A stretch of 26,047 nt of DNA from JBFGSX01 sp041581335 (GTDB lineage: Archaea; Thermoplasmatota; E2; JACPAO01; JAHFTW01), in the NCBI GenBank assembly GCA_041581335.1, contig JBFIDG010000011.1, positions 1-26,047 of the forward strand. Direction: 5' to 3'. This document shows, one piece after another, positions 8,737-16,611 of this stretch. A program made the position numbers and the translations under genes. Within the stretch, counting starts at the first letter, position 1; every line of letters begins with the position of its first letter. The notes under the pieces are model-generated. The model was not told the origin of the DNA and did not search any database. It was given only the letters and a program-made list of their open reading frames with translations.

Positions 8737-9153
8737 CTAGGCGGGCGCTGGCAGATCGCTGTTGAACGCGTCCACGATGCATCGGATGCTGCCGTCTGGC
8801 TGGCGGCGGAACACTTCGATGTACTTGCCGCGGTCTTCTTGGCGGGCCGACGCTCCTGGCGGTTGCATCTCCAGCTTGTACTTGCCCGTCACCCAGGTCA
8901 CGTCGCCCTCGCTGTCGAGACTGGTGATCTCGAACTCCAAGCCCTTGATACCGAAGCTCTTGGAGAGGGCCTCATAGGCCGCCGTGATGGCGCTGTGACC
9001 CACCGCTTCCGGCATGTGGCTCGGCTGCACCCGTGCATCCTTGGCGTAGAACCTCTCCACCAGGCCCTTCACGTCGCCGCTCAGCATGCTGTCGCGGTAG
9101 TCCTGTTCCATGTGCTCGATCGTCTCGCGGGTGTTCAGTTGTATGGTCCCCAT
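8737..9153 (-). CDS. SnoaL-like / DUF4440-type NTF2-fold protein
   Basis: 138 aa, cytoplasmic. The arrangement is typical of the SnoaL/ketosteroid-isomerase-like superfamily: an N-terminal helix (IEHMEQDYRDSMLSGDVKGL), then FYAKDARVQPSHMP, a GHSAITAAYEAL helix, and strands ending in WVTGKYKLEM, KYIEVFRRQPDGSIRCIVDAFNSD. Such proteins are isomerases, hydrolases or ligand-binding proteins of diverse function, so no reaction is proposed. A strong Shine-Dalgarno motif (GGAGGG) lies 9 nt upstream of the ATG. An AT-rich box (AGGTTTTCT, minus strand, near 9191-9200) is suitably placed for its promoter. It stands alone and converges on the preceding gene. Confidence 0.8.
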   Translation of the reverse strand: MGTIQLNTRETIEHMEQDYRDSMLSGDVKGLVERFYAKDARVQPSHMPEAVGHSAITAAYEALSKSFGIKGLEFEITSLDSEGDVTWVTGKYKLEMQPPGASARQEDRGKYIEVFRRQPDGSIRCIVDAFNSDLPAPA

Positions 9154-9356
9154 GATGAGTCCCTCCAGGGGCCTAGCTTCGGCGCCGGCGGAGAAAACCT
9201 AGCGGCGTCGTGCTCTGGCCGTTGTCGGTCCGAGGCCCCGGGTACCCACGGTTTCAGGGGCTCCGGCGCCGAACGTGCCCGCCCCAACATTCAACCGCAG
9301 GTGCGCGCCACCGTCGACTCGAAGACGAGGGGGCCTCCGCGCCTAGCCCAAACCCC

Positions 9357-9362
9357 TTAAAA
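9357..9362 (+). promoter_or_regulatory. TATA-like box of infB; leaderless start implied
   Basis: TTAAAA stands out in a GC-rich stretch and is centred about 25 nt before ATG 9384. That is the archaeal spacing from TATA box to transcription start, and no Shine-Dalgarno motif precedes the ATG. This supports ATG 9384 as the real start of infB with a leaderless mRNA. In the rest of the 230-bp gap 9154-9383 I see only the SnoaL gene's leader. Confidence 0.55.
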
Positions 9363-9383
9363 CGCGGCCAAGTCGGCCGGTCC

Positions 9384-11444
9384 ATGGCCTTCGACGACCG
9401 CACTGATGAGGAGAAGCTCGCGGATGAGCTCGCGGCAGAGTTGGAAGCGGAGTTCGCCGATCACTTCGACGACGAAGCCGGCGGCGACGGCGCAGGCGAC
9501 GCGGAGGTCGAAAGCGCACCCGCCGAACTGACGCTGGAAGAGAAGAAGCGCCGCAGCGAAGCCCGCGCCGGCGACGTCATCGTCCCCAGCCAGGAGGCCA
9601 TCGCACAAGCCAAGGCCGAGGTCGCCAAGGCGCAACCCGCCGACGCCGACAAAGCGCTGTCGAAGCTCGAAGCCAAGTCGGAGACCGCGTACCAGCGCCA
9701 CCCGATCGTGTCGGTCCTTGGGCACGTCGACCACGGCAAGACCAGCATCCTCGACCACATCCGTGGCTCCAAGGTGTTCGACCGTGAAGCCGGCGCCATC
9801 ACCCAACACATCGGCGCCTCGGAAGTGCCGATGGCCACCATCATGGAACGCGCCGGGCCTCTGCTGAAGGGCAAGAAGTTCGGTGTCCCCGGTATCCTTT
9901 GCATCGACACGCCGGGCCACCACGCTTTCAGTAGCCTGCGCGGCCGCGGCGGTCAGCTGGCGGACATCGCTGTTCTCGTCGTCGACATCAGCGAGGGCTT
10001 CAAGCCCCAGACCATGGAGAGCCTGAACATCCTCAAGCGCGCCAAGACGCCGTTCATCGTCGCACTGAACAAAGTGGACCGTATCGAGGGCTGGAAGACC
10101 GGCACCGATGTCCCCTTCATCCTCAACGTCAAGAAGCAGTCGCCCGAGGTCCTGGCGCGCTTTGATGAGAAGTTCTACAGTGTCCTCGGCACCCTGTTCG
10201 AACAGGGCCTGCCCGCGGACCGCTATGACCGCGTCGCCAATTTCACGAAGCAGATCTGCATCGTGCCGACCTGCGCCACGAGCGGCGAAGGCATCCCTGA
10301 CCTGTTGGCGATGCTCGTCGGTCTGTCACAGAAGTTCCTCGAACAACGCCTGGAGTCGGACAGCGACATGTCGGGCGAAGGGACCATCCTCGAGGTCAAA
10401 GAAGACAAGGGTCTGGGGCAGACCCTGGACGTCGTGCTGTACGCCGGCAGCATCCGCAAGGACGACCGCATCCTCCTGGGCACCCAAGCGGAGCCCATCG
10501 AGCGCACCATCCGTGCCTTGCTCAAGCCGAGCCCGAACGACGACATGCGCGATGCCCGCAAGGCGTTCGTCGACGCCGACGAGATCGTCGCCGCGGCCGG
10601 CATCAAACTGGTCTGCACCGATGTCCAGGACGTCGTCAGCGGCGCCCCGCTGCGGGTCATCCGTGATGGCAACGATGAGGAGGCCTGGGAGGCCGTCGAG
10701 AAGGCGAGCCGCATCAACATCCCGCTCAAGGACCACGGTGTCTTCGTCAAGGCCGACACCATTGGTAGCCTGGAAGCAATGGCTGGCGAACTGACCGCCA
10801 TCGGCATTCCGATCCGCGCCGCCAGCGTCGGCGACATCAGCCGCCGTGACGTCATGGGCGCCGCCGCCATGACCGACCCGCTCTACCGTGCCCTGCTCGG
10901 CTTCAATGTCAAGCTGCTCTCAGGCGTCGAGGCCGAGGCGGCCGAGAAGGAACTGCCCGTCTTCGTTGACAAGGTCATCTACAGCCTAGTGGAGGACTAC
11001 CAGGAGTGGCTTGCCAGCAAGAAGGCCGAACTTGACGCAAGCCAGCGCAAGACCCGCGTGCACCCCTGCAAGTTCCTGTTCCTCGACGGCTGTTCGTTCC
11101 GCCAACGGGACCCCGCGGTGTTCGGCGTCCGCATCTTGGCCGGAGAACTGCACACCGGTCGCAGCATCATCAAGGACGATGGCAAGGAGATCGGCAAGAT
11201 CCGCAGCATCCAGAAGGACGGCGACACCATCAAGATCGCCAAGATGGGCGACGAGGTCGCCATCAGCGTCCCCGGTCCGACGCTGGGCCGTCAGATCAAG
11301 GAAGGCGACATGCTGTACATGGACATCCCTGGCGGGGACGCCAAGTGGCTCTACAACGAGGGCAAGATCAAGCCCGAAGAGCGCGACGTGCTTGAGGAAC
11401 TCATGAAGGTCCGCAGGCAAGTCGACCGCTTCTGGGGCATGTAG
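9384..11444 (+). CDS. infB: Translation initiation factor aIF5B (archaeal IF2)
   Basis: 686 aa. This GTPase joins the ribosomal subunits at initiation. The G domain shows G1 GHVDHGKT (113-120), G3 DTPGHH (175-180), G4 NKVD (229-232) and the G5-like TSGEG. The later domains have the archaeal/eukaryal layout, including the RVHPCKFLFLDGCSFRQRDPAVFGVRI region of domain IV and a C-terminus ending near VDRFWGM, like eIF5B. The start is set by the TATA-like box 25 nt upstream. An in-frame extension back to 9210 is Arg/Pro-rich and unsupported. Archaeal IF5B normally begins almost directly with the G domain. Here about 105 residues precede it: a very acidic stretch (1-50), a charged stretch and an Ala/Lys helix. 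This resembles the N-terminal extension of eukaryotic eIF5B in position but is short. The last codons lie inside a duplicated hairpin element. Confidence 0.95.
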   Translation: MAFDDRTDEEKLADELAAELEAEFADHFDDEAGGDGAGDAEVESAPAELTLEEKKRRSEARAGDVIVPSQEAIAQAKAEVAKAQPADADKALSKLEAKSETAYQRHPIVSVLGHVDHGKTSILDHIRGSKVFDREAGAITQHIGASEVPMATIMERAGPLLKGKKFGVPGILCIDTPGHHAFSSLRGRGGQLADIAVLVVDISEGFKPQTMESLNILKRAKTPFIVALNKVDRIEGWKTGTDVPFILNVKKQSPEVLARFDEKFYSVLGTLFEQGLPADRYDRVANFTKQICIVPTCATSGEGIPDLLAMLVGLSQKFLEQRLESDSDMSGEGTILEVKEDKGLGQTLDVVLYAGSIRKDDRILLGTQAEPIERTIRALLKPSPNDDMRDARKAFVDADEIVAAAGIKLVCTDVQDVVSGAPLRVIRDGNDEEAWEAVEKASRINIPLKDHGVFVKADTIGSLEAMAGELTAIGIPIRAASVGDISRRDVMGAAAMTDPLYRALLGFNVKLLSGVEAEAAEKELPVFVDKVIYSLVEDYQEWLASKKAELDASQRKTRVHPCKFLFLDGCSFRQRDPAVFGVRILAGELHTGRSIIKDDGKEIGKIRSIQKDGDTIKIAKMGDEVAISVPGPTLGRQIKEGDMLYMDIPGGDAKWLYNEGKIKPEERDVLEELMKVRRQVDRFWGM

Positions 11445-11547
11445 GCGCGAAGCGCCGGAGTGGCCCAGAAGCGTGATTCCGGCACAGAGTGCCGGAGGAC
11501 CGCTTCTGGGGGATGTGAGCGAAGCGAGCCTGGCGCTCGTGGCCCAG
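11425..11547 (+). repeat. Imperfect tandem duplication across the infB stop codon
   Basis: Two related units follow each other, unit 1 at 11425-11473 and unit 2 at 11499-11547. They share an 18-nt block starting ACCGCTTCTGGGG (one mismatch), then GCGAAGCG (11447-11454 and 11519-11526), then GTGGCCCAG (11460-11468 and 11539-11547). The offset drifts from 74 to 79 nt. Unit 1 includes the last codons and stop of infB. The copies have diverged between the shared blocks. Confidence 0.8.
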
Positions 11548-11583
11548 TTGCATGGCGTGACCACGTTGGTCAAGTAGCACGCC
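11427..11583 (+). other. Array of nested RNA hairpins in the infB 3' region
   Basis: Hairpin A pairs CGCTTCTGGG (11427-11436) with CCCAGAAGCG (11464-11473), and has an inner stem GGCGC-GAA-GCGCC (11444-11456). The same 3' arm can instead pair with a second CGCTTCTGGG (11501-11510). This gives hairpin B, with an inner stem CCGGCAC-AGA-GTGCCGG (11479-11495) and a symmetric internal loop containing opposed G-A/A-G. A and B exclude each other. Unit 2 repeats the layout: outer CTGGG/CCCAG (11506-11510, 11543-11547) and inner GAGCG/CGCTC (11517-11521, 11534-11538). A further stem is GGCGTG/CACGCC (11554-11559, 11578-11583). The element fills most of the 154-bp gap before the next gene. It could be a 3' processing or termination element, a switch for the next gene, or a small RNA. 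Confidence 0.6.
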
Positions 11584-11598
11584 ACGTGGTTTCTCCGC

Positions 11599-12135
11599 AT
11601 GCGCGCTTTGCTGCTCACCTTGAGTCTGCTGTTGGCCGGTTGTGCGTCCGAGGCGCCCGACCAGGTAGAAGGCCCCGCGGCCACGCCGGAGGTGGCCCAA
11701 GACCCCGAAGCCGGCGTCGTCGAGGCGACCGCGGTCCCGGCGTTGCTGTCCGTCCTGGAATGTGACATGCCCGACGTGTTTGTCCACGTCAACGCCGGCG
11801 TCCGGGGGGCCACCAACACCGGCTGTGACTTCAGCACACTCGACATTCCTGATGGCGCGCGCAGTATGCGCCTCAACTTCACGTACGCTGTGGCGGCGGC
11901 TCCGAGCGATTACGGTATCCACCTGTCCGATCCTTCGCATTGCGACTTCGTCACTGGTGGCGATGGCTGTTCCCTCGCGTCTGCCAGAGGCCCGTCGCCG
12001 GTCTTCGTCGATGTTCCGTCCGATGTCCTGGACGGGCGCGACCTGGCCGCCCTCGATGCCGCTGTCATCGGCTATGGGTCGGGTGGAGCGTTCACGCTCC
12101 AGATCGAATTCTACAGCACTGATGCCCCGGCCTAG
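11599..12135 (+). CDS. Small secreted lipoprotein, unknown function
   Basis: 178 aa. It has a short lipoprotein signal peptide with lipobox LLAGC and Cys15 as the lipidation site. A Glu/Pro/Ala-rich linker (about 16-50) leads to a domain with four Cys (ECDM, TGCDF, SHCDF, GCSL), which may form two disulfides outside the cell, and alternating hydrophobic residues suggesting a beta-sandwich. I recognise no family. Whether it is transcribed from its own promoter or by read-through from infB depends on the hairpin array upstream. Its stop overlaps that of the opposite gene by four bases (CTAG). Confidence 0.7.
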   Translation: MRALLLTLSLLLAGCASEAPDQVEGPAATPEVAQDPEAGVVEATAVPALLSVLECDMPDVFVHVNAGVRGATNTGCDFSTLDIPDGARSMRLNFTYAVAAAPSDYGIHLSDPSHCDFVTGGDGCSLASARGPSPVFVDVPSDVLDGRDLAALDAAVIGYGSGGAFTLQIEFYSTDAPA

Positions 12136-12431
12136 GCGGCCTTCGGTCGTGCTGGGCGCTTGGCCTTCACGACGACGCCCTCCGCCTCATCGTGCCGGTC
12201 CGGCCGGCGCTGCGGGCTGCCCTTGGCGATGGCGGGGCGGGTCTCGCCGGGGGCCACGGTGATGCCGCCAAGCTCGGCAGCGGGGTGCAGGCAGGCATCG
12301 CATACCGGGCCGGTGCCGAAGACCGGCTCGTCGGCGTCTTCGTGGGTCGCCTGGCTGTGGCTGCCGCACGGGTGGTAGAGGACGACACCATAGGGCGTGA
12401 ACGACCGCCTGCACACCAAGTGGGACACCAT
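12132..12431 (-). CDS. Small Cys-rich protein, possible zinc-binding, hypothetical
   Basis: 99 aa. Four cysteines are arranged as VC (7), HPCG (22) and CDAC (43 and 46), with histidines nearby, which could bind one zinc ion. The C-terminal third is rich in Lys, Arg, Pro and Ala, which suggests nucleic-acid binding, but no family is recognised. Support for a real gene: the stop overlaps the lipoprotein's stop by four bases, as at nadE and its neighbour, and the frame fills an otherwise empty 350-bp interval on the same strand as tiaS upstream. Against it: it is short, other frames are also open here, and no clear ribosome-binding site is seen. The frame is open to a stop at 12462-12464, so a slightly earlier non-ATG start is possible. 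Confidence 0.5.
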   Translation of the reverse strand: MVSHLVCRRSFTPYGVVLYHPCGSHSQATHEDADEPVFGTGPVCDACLHPAAELGGITVAPGETRPAIAKGSPQRRPDRHDEAEGVVVKAKRPARPKAA

Positions 12432-12486
12432 GCGCAGACCCCACGAGCATCGTTCTTGGTCTTAGCCTTGCTGGGAGGGAACCCTA

Positions 12487-13779
12487 TCAGCGAGCCGGCT
12501 CGGGGACCAGCTCCAGGAGCAGGGGTCGGTGGAGGTGGCGGCGCGCCATCACGGGGACCTCGTACCACCCCGGTCGCAGCGTGCGTGCCTCCACGCGGTT
12601 GATCGCGGCCTCTTCAGGCGCTGCGCCGTGTCCGTCCGGGCAACGGTACCCGGCGTCGCGGCCTTTGCTCTTCATGGAGCGACCGCATTGGGGGCAGGTC
12701 GGGTTGGCGGTCTTGACCGTCACCTCGGCGAGGCGCTCGACCTGAAGGCGCTCCAGGCGGATCGTGCCATCGAACGCGCCTACGGCGACGATGCGGTCGT
12801 CGGGGCGGAGCCTGCGGACCACGTCGCGGAAGGCCTTCGTGGGTTCGAAGGCGATCAGGTCCACCGGGTGGCCGAGGTTGTCGTGGCAGGCGACCGTCGT
12901 GTGGCCGCCGCGCAGGTCTGCCGGCATGCCGGCGACCGTCAGCGGGACCTGGATGGTGCCCCAGTGCGGCGCGTCGCGCAGCAAGGGGGTCGGCGTCACG
13001 TGGTCGCCGCTTGCTTGGTTGGATGCGAACAGCAGCCACCCTTCAGGGGGCTCAGCGCTTCCCTCCAGGATCGGTAGGGCCTCGGCGGTGAGGCGGTCGG
13101 CGTCCAGGCCGCGGAGCCCTGCCAGTACAGGGCATGGCGTGTGGGGCACGCAGGCAGTGGTCTCGCCGTCGGCGCTGTGGAACGTGGCTCCGGTGACGTC
13201 CAAGGCGCGCAGGCCCGCTTCGTCGACGGCCCGCGGCGAGCCGGTACGCTTGGCGGATCGGTACGCCAGCAGTTCGTAGGAGGTGGCGGGTCCGGCCCAG
13301 GCCAGGGCGGCCGCGGCGCCAATGAGTCCGCGCCCGTCCCCGAAGACGGTGCCTTCGATGAGTCCACGGGCCTCCTCCATCGTCACTTCCGTGCGGACCG
13401 CGTGCCAATACAGCAACTCTGGCAAAGGTTCAGCCACCGCGACAAGGGCCGGGGCGGCCCCGGCTTGCGAGCGGGCCCGCAGCGCGGCCCACATAGGGGC
13501 GAGCAGTGCAGGGTCCGGGGCGATGGGGATGCCGTCGGGGAAGGCGTAGATGGGGCGGCCACGCCATGCGCCGACCTGGACGCGGGGGCCGCGCGGAATG
13601 ACCAGCTCGAAGCAGACGGCGCCGTTGCCACGGGTCTTGTGTGGCACGTTCGGGTTCAGCCTGACAAGACGCGGCATCCCCTGGAGGACCAGCTCAGGGG
13701 CCGCAGCCAAGGCATCGAAGACGAGCCGCGTGGTGCAGCCGGCCTCGGCGCTGTCAGTGTCGTCGAAGGCGACAAGCAC
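12487..13779 (-). CDS. tiaS: tRNA(Ile2) 2-agmatinylcytidine synthetase TiaS
   Basis: 430 aa. TiaS joins agmatine to the anticodon wobble C34 of archaeal tRNA-Ile2, using ATP, so that the tRNA reads AUA and not AUG. Family motifs are clear: FDDTDS (5-10), GCTTRLV, then PRLVRLNPNVPHKTRGNGAV near the start. The OB-like region and a zinc ribbon (PTCPQCGRSMKSKG, then YRCPDGHG) are at the C-terminus. The ribbon has Cys362, Cys365 and Cys380; the fourth position seems to be His384 rather than Cys. The start is GTG (13777-13779), because family sequence begins immediately. It is divergent from the ABC transporter genes, with 73 bp between starts. Confidence 0.95.
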   Translation of the reverse strand: MLVAFDDTDSAEAGCTTRLVFDALAAAPELVLQGMPRLVRLNPNVPHKTRGNGAVCFELVIPRGPRVQVGAWRGRPIYAFPDGIPIAPDPALLAPMWAALRARSQAGAAPALVAVAEPLPELLYWHAVRTEVTMEEARGLIEGTVFGDGRGLIGAAAALAWAGPATSYELLAYRSAKRTGSPRAVDEAGLRALDVTGATFHSADGETTACVPHTPCPVLAGLRGLDADRLTAEALPILEGSAEPPEGWLLFASNQASGDHVTPTPLLRDAPHWGTIQVPLTVAGMPADLRGGHTTVACHDNLGHPVDLIAFEPTKAFRDVVRRLRPDDRIVAVGAFDGTIRLERLQVERLAEVTVKTANPTCPQCGRSMKSKGRDAGYRCPDGHGAAPEEAAINRVEARTLRPGWYEVPVMARRHLHRPLLLELVPEPAR

Positions 13780-13787
13780 AGGTGCCC

Positions 13788-13799
13788 CACCCCGGGGTG
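13788..13799. promoter_or_regulatory. 12-bp perfect palindrome between tiaS and the ABC genes
   Basis: CACCCCGGGGTG lies 8 nt outside the tiaS start codon in the 73-bp divergent gap. It could be an operator, or in RNA a hairpin; palindromes of this composition also arise by chance in GC-rich DNA. A weak TATA-like CTTCTATC at 13824-13831 lies about 25 nt before ATG 13853 of the ABC gene. Confidence 0.3.
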
Positions 13800-13852
13800 C
13801 AACATGAGCCTGTGCCCGGCGGACTTCTATCTTCGCAGTGCCATCCTATGGC

Positions 13853-14773
13853 ATGGTCAACGTGCTGGAAGTGCAGGGACTCACCAAGCGCTACGGCGAC
13901 GTGCAAGCCCTCGATGGCGTCGATCTCGAGGTCAGGCAGGGTGAGATCTTCGGCTTCCTGGGGCCCAATGGTGCAGGCAAGACCACATTCACCAAGTGCG
14001 TCACGGGCTTCATCCGGCCCAATGCCGGCCAGGTTCGCATCATGGGCATCGACACCCTGCGGGACCCGCACAAGGCGGCGCCGCATATCGGACTCGTCCC
14101 GGATCAATACGACTTCTACCCCGCCTTGACCGGGCGTCAGCACCTGGACTTCTACGGTCGCCTCATGGGCATGCCGGCGACGCCGCGCAAGGAACGCATC
14201 GAGGAGGTGCTGATGCTCGTGGGTATGTCCGACCGCGCCGACCGCAAGGTGAAGGGCTACAGCCACGGCATGAAGCAGCGCATCTGCATCGGCCAGGCGA
14301 TCCTTCACAAGCCGGACCTGATCTTCTTCGACGAGCCGACCAACGGCCTCGACCCGAAAGGTGCCTACGAACTGCGCGAAATGATCAAAGGCCTTGCCAA
14401 AGGCGGCGCCACCATCTTTCTGAACAGTCACGTCCTGCATGAGGTCGAAGACGTCTGCGAGCGGGTCGCCATCCTGGACCATGGCCGCCTCCGCACCGTC
14501 GCCAAGGTCACTGACCTGCGCAGGCAGTTCTCGAGCGGTGGCCGTGCCCGGATCGAGGTGCTGAACCCGGCACGGGCGCAGGCCGAAGCGATCCGCAAGG
14601 TCCTCGGGGTCGAGGTCACGTCCGTCGCCGGCCGTCACGAGTTCGTCGCCACGGAGGAGCAGGTCGCCGATGCCGTCGCGGCCGTCGCGAAGGTCGGGGG
14701 TGCCATCGTCGGCGTCGAACGCCAGCGCATGAGCCTGGAAGACGTCTTCCTGAAGGTCACGGAGGCCCCATGA
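13853..14773 (+). CDS. ABC transporter ATP-binding protein (ABC-2 / drug-export type)
   Basis: 306 aa. Nucleotide-binding subunit of an ABC exporter, acting at the inner face of the membrane. Motifs: Walker A GPNGAGKT (37-44), a signature variant YSHGMKQR (136-143), Walker B LIFFDEP with Asp160 and Glu161, D-loop GLDP, and H-loop His193 in NSHV. A C-terminal extension of about 90 residues with a small regulatory domain is typical of the DrrA/CcmA-like group. I chose ATG 13853 over the in-frame GTG at 13838 because family sequence starts there and a TATA-like box is 25 nt upstream. The permease gene overlaps the stop (ATGA), so the two form one unit. Confidence 0.93.
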   Translation: MVNVLEVQGLTKRYGDVQALDGVDLEVRQGEIFGFLGPNGAGKTTFTKCVTGFIRPNAGQVRIMGIDTLRDPHKAAPHIGLVPDQYDFYPALTGRQHLDFYGRLMGMPATPRKERIEEVLMLVGMSDRADRKVKGYSHGMKQRICIGQAILHKPDLIFFDEPTNGLDPKGAYELREMIKGLAKGGATIFLNSHVLHEVEDVCERVAILDHGRLRTVAKVTDLRRQFSSGGRARIEVLNPARAQAEAIRKVLGVEVTSVAGRHEFVATEEQVADAVAAVAKVGGAIVGVERQRMSLEDVFLKVTEAP

Positions 14774-15672
14774 CCTGGTGGAGCGCCTTCCGCGAGATCA
14801 CCCGCAAGGAAGTGATCCAGCACATCAAGACCGCACGCTTGCTCACCGTGGGCATCCTGTTCATCCTGGCACTCGTCTTGACGACCATCGTCTTCCCGCT
14901 GGTCTTCGAGGAGGTCTTCGGAGGCGACATCGAGCGGATCCTCTCGGAAGGCTCGGCGCAGAACCAGATCTTCGGCTTCTTCCTTGGGGCCTCCAGCTTC
15001 ATCCCCTTCATCGGCGGCCTGTTCTACATCGCGCTCGTCAGCATCATCCTCACCGCGGACGGTATCACCAGTGAATGGCAGCGCAGGACCATCTTCCTCG
15101 TGCTGTCCAAGCCGGTGCCGCGAAGCGCCTTCGTGATGGGCAAGTATGCGGGGGCCATGATCGCTGTCATCGTACCCATGCTTGTGTTGTGCGTCCTCGA
15201 CTACGCGCTGCTGACCGCGATCTTCCGCGGCGTGCCTGACGGCGAAGCGGTCCTCCGCTTCATCGGCGGGCTCGGCATCCTTGTCCTGGGCGCCGGCGCC
15301 TATGGTGCCATGGCCTTGTTCGTCAGCACGTTGGTGCGCAGCACCGTCGCGGCGTTCATCCTGGCCCTCGGCATGTGGATCGTCGTGTTGCCGCTCTTGG
15401 GGGTCCCTGGGTCCATCATGCTTGCTATCGACGCCAGCAACGGCCTGGTCGAGCCCTCGGCATGGAAGTACGAGATCTTCCGGCTGCTCAGCCCGGGCGA
15501 TCTGATGGGTGCGGCGACGCGCATCGTGCTCGACCTCGGCACCGACGCGGACGTCTTCTTCAACAGCATCGGCCCGCACCGGCTCTGGTTGGCTCCGGTG
15601 AGCCTCGTGGGGCAGATCGCCGGCTATCTGGGCCTGTCACTGTTCGTCGTCCGGCGCCGCGACTTCGAGTAG
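14770..15672 (+). CDS. ABC-2 type transporter permease
   Basis: 300 aa. Membrane partner of the preceding ATPase. About six hydrophobic segments are visible, including LLTVGILFILALVLTTIVFP, FIGGLFYIALVSIIL, AGAMIAVIVPMLVLCVLDYAL, a Gly-rich one near ILVLGAGAYGAMALFVSTLV, AFILALGMWIVVLPLLG, and a C-terminal one ending LGLSLFVVRRRDFE. TSEWQRRTIFLVLSKPVPR matches the cytoplasmic loop before TM3 in ABC-2 permeases (NatB/DrrB-like). A GGAGG motif lies just before the ATG. The substrate is unknown. The 3' end overlaps that of the opposite dihydrouridine synthase gene by 36 bp. Confidence 0.9.
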   Translation: MTWWSAFREITRKEVIQHIKTARLLTVGILFILALVLTTIVFPLVFEEVFGGDIERILSEGSAQNQIFGFFLGASSFIPFIGGLFYIALVSIILTADGITSEWQRRTIFLVLSKPVPRSAFVMGKYAGAMIAVIVPMLVLCVLDYALLTAIFRGVPDGEAVLRFIGGLGILVLGAGAYGAMALFVSTLVRSTVAAFILALGMWIVVLPLLGVPGSIMLAIDASNGLVEPSAWKYEIFRLLSPGDLMGAATRIVLDLGTDADVFFNSIGPHRLWLAPVSLVGQIAGYLGLSLFVVRRRDFE

Positions 15673-16611
15673 CCGCAGACGGTCACGGACATCCTGCGAC
15701 GACGTCGCCGCATGGATCGCGACGCGCGCCTTGCGGGCTCCGGGCACGCCTTGGATGAACCGCATCGCCTGCCGCTTCAAGACGGCCATGGACACATCGC
15801 CCAAGACCTTGGAGCGCTCAAGGTACGTGTCGAGTGCGTCCAGGCGCACCGCGAGTCCCGGGGGCTCCTCGACGGGTCCGCCGTCGAGGGCCTGCCGCAT
15901 GCGGCGGAACACGGTCGGGTCGTGCATGGCCGCGCGTGCGATGAAGAAGCCGGCGCAGCCGGTCTCGTCCCGCATCCGCAGCACATCGTCCGGTCCGCGC
16001 AGGTCGCCGTTGCCGATGACCGGGATGTCAAGGGCCGCCACCAGCTTGGCGATGGCGCCCCAGTCGGCCTCGCCGCTGTAGCGTTGCTCGACGGTCCGGC
16101 CATGCAGCGTGCACCATGCCGCCCCGGCCGCCTGCGCCTCCGCGCCGACGTCAAGGTACGTCTCATGCCTGGCGTCGTGGCCCTTGCGCAGCTTCACGCT
16201 GATGGGGACTCCGTCCGCGACGTCCACGCAGGCGGCCACGACGCGACCGACCTTGGCCGGGTCGCGGAGCAGGAATCCTCCGGCGCAACTGCGCAGCACG
16301 TTCGGGCTCGGGCAGCCCAGGTTGAGATCGATGAAGTCCGGGCGCTCATGGGCGATGACGCGGCGCACCGCATCGGCCAGGTCTTCGGGCTCCGAGCCCA
16401 TGAGCTGCACGCCGTATGGGGATTCGCCGGGCCATGGGTCGACCAGGCGCCAGGACTTGTCATTGCCGTTGATGAGGCCCGCTGCGGCGACCATCTCACT
16501 GCAGGTCATGTCGGCGCCCCAGTCGGCGGCGATGGAACGGAATGCCGCGTCTGTCACATCGACCATGGGGCTCAGCACAAGCGGCTGGTCCAGGCCGAGA
16601 GGTCCCTTCAT
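15637..16611 (-). CDS. dus: tRNA-dihydrouridine synthase
   Basis: 324 aa, an FMN-dependent TIM-barrel enzyme that reduces uridine to dihydrouridine in the tRNA D-loop or elsewhere. It has SPMVDVTDAAFR at the N-terminus, FIDLNLGCPSPNV with catalytic Cys100, SVKLRKG with Lys140 for binding, TLHGRT, and IGNGDLRGPDD followed by CAGFFIARAAM for FMN phosphate binding. It starts inside the stop of the upstream gene (ATGA overlap), so the two are translationally coupled. The exact position modified in tRNA cannot be told. Confidence 0.93.
   Translation of the reverse strand: MKGPLGLDQPLVLSPMVDVTDAAFRSIAADWGADMTCSEMVAAAGLINGNDKSWRLVDPWPGESPYGVQLMGSEPEDLADAVRRVIAHERPDFIDLNLGCPSPNVLRSCAGGFLLRDPAKVGRVVAACVDVADGVPISVKLRKGHDARHETYLDVGAEAQAAGAAWCTLHGRTVEQRYSGEADWGAIAKLVAALDIPVIGNGDLRGPDDVLRMRDETGCAGFFIARAAMHDPTVFRRMRQALDGGPVEEPPGLAVRLDALDTYLERSKVLGDVSMAVLKRQAMRFIQGVPGARKARVAIHAATSSQDVRDRLRLLEVAAPDDEQ

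Noticed and set aside
9154..9383. Possible tRNA or other structured RNA in the gap before infB
   Set aside because: I looked for a T-arm and acceptor pairing on both strands and found none.
12167..12568. Alternative minus-strand frames near the small Cys-rich gene
   Set aside because: Pro/Arg-rich composition and overlap with the end of tiaS; the frame ending at 12132 is better supported.
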